A stretch of DNA of 44,550 bases from Lysobacteraceae bacterium PS02065 (GTDB taxonomy: Bacteria > Pseudomonadota > Gammaproteobacteria > Xanthomonadales > Rhodanobacteraceae): the NCBI GenBank assembly GCA_029959555.1, contig JASCPI010000041.1, positions 1 through 44,550 on the forward strand, read 5' to 3'. The notes under the pieces are model-generated. The model ran no database searches, had not been told where the DNA came from, and saw only the letters and a list, made by a program, of their open reading frames with translations. Shown piece after piece: positions 41,565-44,550 of this stretch. The translations under genes and the position numbers were made by a program. Position 1 is the first letter of the stretch. The number at the start of each line of letters is the position of its first letter.

Positions 41565-42089
41565 TCAAGCAGGCGCCGGCGCCCCCGGTGGGCGCGGCGG
41601 CGGCCGGCGCGGTACCGGCGGCAGCGTCCGCAGCCAGACCAGGAACACGATCAGCGCGTCGAGGATGATCAACGCCTGCCACAGGTAAAGGTGGAACCAG
41701 TCGAACCAGACACGGTTCCACAGGCCGAGGTAGAACAGGCTGACGATGCGCACGAGGTTGAGCGCCTGGATGGCGAGGAAGCCGATGCCGAGCCCGATGA
41801 GCTTGTGCTTCCAGGGCGCCGGGAACGCGAGGATCGCCGAAAACAGGATGATCACGGCCTCGATGCCGTTGCAGCCGCGCTCGATCGAGATGATGAACGT
41901 GCCTGACGCGTTCTGGATGTACTTGCCCGACGACGTCGTATCGGTGTCGAACAGGTGGATCAGCCATGCGCTCGCGTCGGCGAGCACGCTCGTGAACGGC
42001 AGGATGACGTGCTTCTCGACCGGAGCGGTCAGCTCGGCGACGAACAGCACCACGAGCAGCACGAAGAAGACGAGGATGAAACGAAGCAT
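41565..42089 (-). CDS. xrtH: Exosortase H-like membrane transpeptidase (XrtH)
   Basis: Exosortases cut C-terminal sorting signals and attach exported proteins to envelope glycans or other acceptors. The 174-aa product is the short XrtH kind, whose known targets end in IPTLxxWG-type signals. It has four or five membrane helices and the catalytic residues in the usual places: Cys73 in SIERGCNGIEAVIILFSAIL, Arg114 in ALNLVRIVSLFYLGL and His133 in WFHLYLW. A Pro-rich tail (155-174) follows. A minus-strand TATACT at 42126-42121 is the likely -10. No EPS cluster is present. One candidate substrate is in the window (14270-14887). Confidence 0.88.
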   Translation of the reverse strand: MLRFILVFFVLLVVLFVAELTAPVEKHVILPFTSVLADASAWLIHLFDTDTTSSGKYIQNASGTFIISIERGCNGIEAVIILFSAILAFPAPWKHKLIGLGIGFLAIQALNLVRIVSLFYLGLWNRVWFDWFHLYLWQALIILDALIVFLVWLRTLPPVPRRPPPRPPGAPAPA

Positions 42090-42120
42090 CGGAACACGCG
42101 ATCAGGCACGGGACGGCCCG

Positions 42121-42170
42121 AGTATAGCCGCGGATCGCGACCACCACGCGCGGGCTGCTAGCATCGCCCC
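42121..42170. promoter_or_regulatory. Divergent -10 boxes for xrtH and aroK
   Basis: TATACT on the minus strand (42126-42121) lies 31 bp before the xrtH ATG. On the plus strand the extended -10 TGCTAGCAT (TAGCAT at 42159-42164) ends six bases before the aroK ATG, with no ribosome site, a leaderless layout. The 15-mer GCGGGCTGCTAGCAT (42150-42164) is identical to the pdxH promoter. Confidence 0.5.
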
Positions 42171-42722
42171 ATGAACCCCGCCGCGAACCTCATCCTGGTC
42201 GGCCCCATGGGCTCGGGCAAGACCTCGACCGGTCGACGCCTCGCCCAGCTGCTGCAGATGCCGTTCGTGGACCTCGACCAGGCCATCGAGCAGCGCACCG
42301 GCGCGAGCATCGCACTGACGTTCGAGATCGAGGGCGAGGAGGGTTTCCGGCGTCGCGAGAGCGAGCTGCTCGCCGAACTCGCCGACGCGAACGGCATCGT
42401 GCTGTCGACCGGCGGCGGCGCTATCCTTTCCGAAGCCAACCGTACGCTCATGCGCCGGCGCGGGTTCGTGGTCTGGCTCGACGCGGGTGTCGAGGCGCAG
42501 CTCGCGCGCCTGCGCCACGATCGCAAGCGCCCGCTGCTCGACGTGCCGGACCGTCGCGCGAAGCTCGTCGAACTCGCCGCGCACCGCAACCCGCTGTACG
42601 CCGCCACGGCCGACCTGCGTGTCGAATCGAGCGGGCTCGGCAGCAGTTCGGCGCTGACCCGCCACCTCGCCACGCTGCTCGAAAGCGCGTGGCAACGCCC
42701 TGCCGTGGAAATCGAACCTTGA
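42171..42722 (+). CDS. aroK: Shikimate kinase
   Basis: AroK phosphorylates shikimate in the chorismate pathway. The 183-aa product has Walker A LVGPMGSGKTSTGRRLAQLL, the shikimate-binding FVDLDQAIEQRTGASI, FEIEGEEGFRRRESELL, the STGGGAIL loop and the lid RKRPLLDVPDRR. It overlaps aroB by a TTGA stop-start junction, the standard aroK-aroB pairing. It appears to be transcribed from a leaderless-type promoter six bases upstream. Confidence 0.96.
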   Translation: MNPAANLILVGPMGSGKTSTGRRLAQLLQMPFVDLDQAIEQRTGASIALTFEIEGEEGFRRRESELLAELADANGIVLSTGGGAILSEANRTLMRRRGFVVWLDAGVEAQLARLRHDRKRPLLDVPDRRAKLVELAAHRNPLYAATADLRVESSGLGSSSALTRHLATLLESAWQRPAVEIEP

Positions 42723-43804
42723 CCACCGTCGACGTCGCACTCGATGCGCGCAGTTATCCCATCCACATCGGCCCCGGCCTGCTCGACGAACCTTCGCGCT
42801 GGCGCGACGCGATCGGCGGGCGCCATGTGCTCGTGGTCAGCAATGCCACGGTCGCCCCGCTTTACCTGGCGCGCATCGAGGCCGCGCTCGGCGGCCTGCA
42901 GCACGCCAGCGTCGTGCTGCCCGACGGCGAGCAGCACAAGACCTTCGACCATGTCGCCCGCGTGCTCGATGCGCTCGCCGGCCTCGGCGCGAGCCGCGAC
43001 GCGACCGTGATCGCGCTCGGCGGCGGCGTGATCGGCGACCTGGCCGGCTTCGCGGCGGCCTGCTGGATGCGTGGCATCGCCTTCGTGCAGGTACCGACCA
43101 CGCTGCTCGCGATGGTCGATTCCTCGGTCGGCGGCAAGACCGGCGTCAACCTGCCGGCCGGCAAGAACCTCGTCGGCGCGTTCCACCAGCCACGTGCGGT
43201 CGTCATCGACACCGCCACGCTCGACACGCTGCCGCCGCGCGAGTACCTCGCCGGGCTCGCCGAGGTGGTCAAGTACGGCGCGATCGGCGACGCCGCGTTC
43301 TTCGCCTGGCTCGAGGAGCACGCCGAGGCCCTTCTCGCACGCGAACCCGCCGCGGTGATCCGCGCGATCGCGGAAAGTTGCCGCTACAAGGCCGGCGTCG
43401 TCGCCCGCGACGAGCGCGAGGAGGGCGAGCGAGCGCTGCTCAATTTCGGCCACACCTTCGGCCACGCGATCGAATCCGAGGCCGGCTACGGCACGTTCCT
43501 GCACGGCGAAGCGGTCGGCATCGGCATGCTGCTCGCAGCACGCCTGTCCGCCGACCTCGACCGTGCGCCGGCCGCCGACGCCGACCGCCTCGAGCGCCTG
43601 CTCGAGCGCCTCGGCCTGCCCACGCGGGTGCCCGCCGACCTCGCCACCGAGGCCCTGCTCGCGCGCATGCGCCTGGACAAGAAGGCGGTCAGTGGCCACC
43701 TGCGCCTGATCCTGTGGCGGGCGCTCGGCGCCGCCGACATCGTGGGCGGAGTGGCCGACGAGGCGATCCTCGAGGTGCTCCGGCGCGGACGCGCGACGGA
43801 CTGA
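42719..43804 (+). CDS. aroB: 3-dehydroquinate synthase
   Basis: AroB converts DAHP to 3-dehydroquinate with NAD and a metal ion. The 361-aa product has SYPIHIGPGLLDEPSRW, LPDGEQHKTF, ALGGGVIGDLAGFAAACWMR, QVPTTLLAMVDSSVGGKTGV, GLAEVVKYGAIGD and NFGHTFGHAIESEAGYGTFL with its metal ligands. I take the TTG at 42719, which overlaps the aroK stop and gives the usual N-terminus (MTTVDVALDARSYPI). An ATG at 42689 would add ten residues and a 34-nt overlap. Confidence 0.96.
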   Translation: MTTVDVALDARSYPIHIGPGLLDEPSRWRDAIGGRHVLVVSNATVAPLYLARIEAALGGLQHASVVLPDGEQHKTFDHVARVLDALAGLGASRDATVIALGGGVIGDLAGFAAACWMRGIAFVQVPTTLLAMVDSSVGGKTGVNLPAGKNLVGAFHQPRAVVIDTATLDTLPPREYLAGLAEVVKYGAIGDAAFFAWLEEHAEALLAREPAAVIRAIAESCRYKAGVVARDEREEGERALLNFGHTFGHAIESEAGYGTFLHGEAVGIGMLLAARLSADLDRAPAADADRLERLLERLGLPTRVPADLATEALLARMRLDKKAVSGHLRLILWRALGAADIVGGVADEAILEVLRRGRATD

Positions 43805-43851
43805 GACGCCCCGCCACGCGCGAACAGCGGCGTGCGGCGTGCGAATCGCGA

Positions 43852-43863
43852 TAAAATCGGCGG
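43852..43863 (+). promoter_or_regulatory. Leaderless-type -10 box of the WGR gene
   Basis: TAAAAT (43852-43857) ends six bases before the ATG, with no ribosome site between. It matches the arrangement at yqgE, yggS and aroK. Confidence 0.5.
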
Positions 43864-44124
43864 ATGCGCATCTTCATGCAGACCCAGCCGAACGCCGACG
43901 AGGCGCCCCGCTACTACCAGCTCGTCCTCCAGCAGGACCTGCTCGGAGGCTGGACGCTGTATCGCGAGTGGGGCCAGACCGGGGGGCGCACGAGCAGCAA
44001 GCGCGAGGTCTACCTCGAGCGCGACGCCGCGCTCACGGCGTTCGAGCAGGCGCGTGACGCGCAGGTCAAGCGCGGCTTCCGCGTGATGTTCAGCCAGGGC
44101 CTGGAGGGCCCGCGTGCGGGCTGA
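43864..44124 (+). CDS. Small stand-alone WGR-domain protein
   Basis: An 86-aa protein consisting of little more than a WGR domain: RYYQLVLQQDLLGGWTLYRE, the signature WGQTGGR, then the helix DAALTAFEQARDAQVKRGF. WGR domains occur in eukaryotic PARPs and in short bacterial proteins and are associated with DNA or nucleic-acid binding; the role of bacterial stand-alone forms is not settled. It lies 59 bp after aroB with its own leaderless-type promoter and overlaps the next gene by 11 nt. Confidence 0.9.
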   Translation: MRIFMQTQPNADEAPRYYQLVLQQDLLGGWTLYREWGQTGGRTSSKREVYLERDAALTAFEQARDAQVKRGFRVMFSQGLEGPRAG

Positions 44125-44550
44125 CCTGCCCGTCGCTGCGTTGTTCCTGCTCGCCGCCGGCAGCGCGCTCGCCTTCGAGCCCGGCAGCCGCCGCATCTGT
44201 GAACCCTCCGCCGACGGCCGCCGCTTCGAATGCCGCGACGCCGCTCCGGGTGAATCGCCCGTGCCATCGAAGTCCGCGAGGCGCCCGCCCGCTTCGGAAA
44301 CCGCCCCGGCCACACCCGAACCCGCGCCGAACGTGACCGGGGAGCCTGCGACCGCGCCCTCGTCGTCACGCGACCTGCCCGCCTACCTGCGCCACGCCCA
44401 CGCGGACGATCCACTCCCGAGAGCCGTACCTGCGGCGACGCCTGCGCCTGCGGCGACGCCTGCGCCTGCGGCGACGCCTGCGCCTGCGGCGACGCCTGCG
44501 CCTGCGGCGACGCCTGCGCCTGCGGCGACGCCTGCGCCTGCGGCGACGCC
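44114..44550 (+). CDS. Exported protein with AATPAP hexapeptide repeats, cut by the window edge
   Basis: The visible 145 codons start at a GTG inside the WGR gene. A signal peptide (RADLPVAALFLLAAGSALA) is followed by FEPGSRRICEPSADGRRFEC with two cysteines, a Pro/Ala/Ser-rich linker, the segment SRDLPAYLRHAHADDPLP and perfect hexapeptide repeats ATPAPA that run off the edge. In related genomes a SPOR-domain protein often follows aroB, so the missing C-terminus may be a SPOR domain; nothing here proves it. No ribosome site is evident, so coupling to the WGR gene is likely. Confidence 0.7.
   Translation, partial: MRADLPVAALFLLAAGSALAFEPGSRRICEPSADGRRFECRDAAPGESPVPSKSARRPPASETAPATPEPAPNVTGEPATAPSSSRDLPAYLRHAHADDPLPRAVPAATPAPAATPAPAATPAPAATPAPAATPAPAATPAPAAT
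44435..44550 (+). repeat. Perfect 18-bp coding tandem repeat
   Basis: The unit GCGACGCCTGCGCCTGCG is repeated six times without change (44435-44542), with eight bases of a seventh before the edge. Each unit encodes A-T-P-A-P-A in frame, so copy-number change would alter linker length without a frameshift. Confidence 0.95.

Noticed and set aside
44435..44550. Could the 18-bp repeats be a CRISPR array?
   Set aside because: Units are contiguous with no spacers and lie in frame within a coding sequence; no cas genes.

Overview
The window comes from a very GC-rich gammaproteobacterial chromosome, most likely Xanthomonadales/Lysobacterales (Rhodanobacteraceae- or Lysobacter-like). The evidence is the twitching-motility Chp cluster divergent from gshB, the gene order tonB - yqgE - ruvX - pyrB and pilT - yggS - proC - yggT - DUF4426 (shared with Pseudomonas and Xanthomonas), the frequent ATGA/GTGA/TTGA stop-start overlaps, and several genes whose -10 box lies only 6-8 nt before the ATG, as in leaderless mRNAs. 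I found no rRNA, tRNA, CRISPR array, insertion sequence or prophage. Identifications rest on motifs and remembered family sequences; no database search was run.

Layout. 1-5630 (minus): pilG-pilH-pilI-pilJ-chpA, the chemotaxis-like system controlling type IV pili; chpA runs off the left edge. 5780-12221 (plus): gshB, a TonB-like protein, an oppositely oriented PfpI/DJ-1 gene, yqgE, ruvX, pyrB and a large lipoprotein. 12245-16292 (minus): a methyltransferase, pilU, an Ig-like exported protein with a possible exosortase sorting tail, and a KgtP-like dicarboxylate symporter. 16357-19995: four helically phased CGAACG/CGTTCG hexamers, then an operon of a ribbon-helix-helix-like protein, a PspA-like protein, a YqiJ-like OB-fold membrane protein and a flotillin. 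20012-20664: three tandem copies of a repeat bounded by inverted 13-mers. 20777-22571: pilT and yggS, divergent.

22648-31788 interrupts the usual yggS-proC neighbourhood. It carries a Ser/Thr kinase with a TPR-like tail, a small unknown protein, an ECF sigma factor resembling the kinase-linked ECF43 type, a CPBP intramembrane protease, a secreted metalloprotease and rlmF. proC-yggT-DUF4426 follow (31993-33769). Next are a B12-binding-like protein overlapping pdxH, and a D-glycerate 3-kinase-like gene whose start overlaps the pdxH start head to head.

36325-41447 (minus) is the best candidate for an undescribed system. It holds an OmpR-type response regulator, a coiled-coil protein, a membrane protein joining a cytoplasmic Roadblock-like domain to periplasmic BON/OmpA-like domains, a Ras-like small GTPase without the usual switch II glutamine, and a hybrid histidine kinase. 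The last three genes are joined by 4-nt overlaps. It reads as a GTPase/Roadblock switch tied to two-component signalling and to the cell wall. Next to it are an exosortase H-like gene, aroK-aroB, a tiny WGR protein, and the start of an exported protein with perfect 18-bp repeats cut by the right edge.
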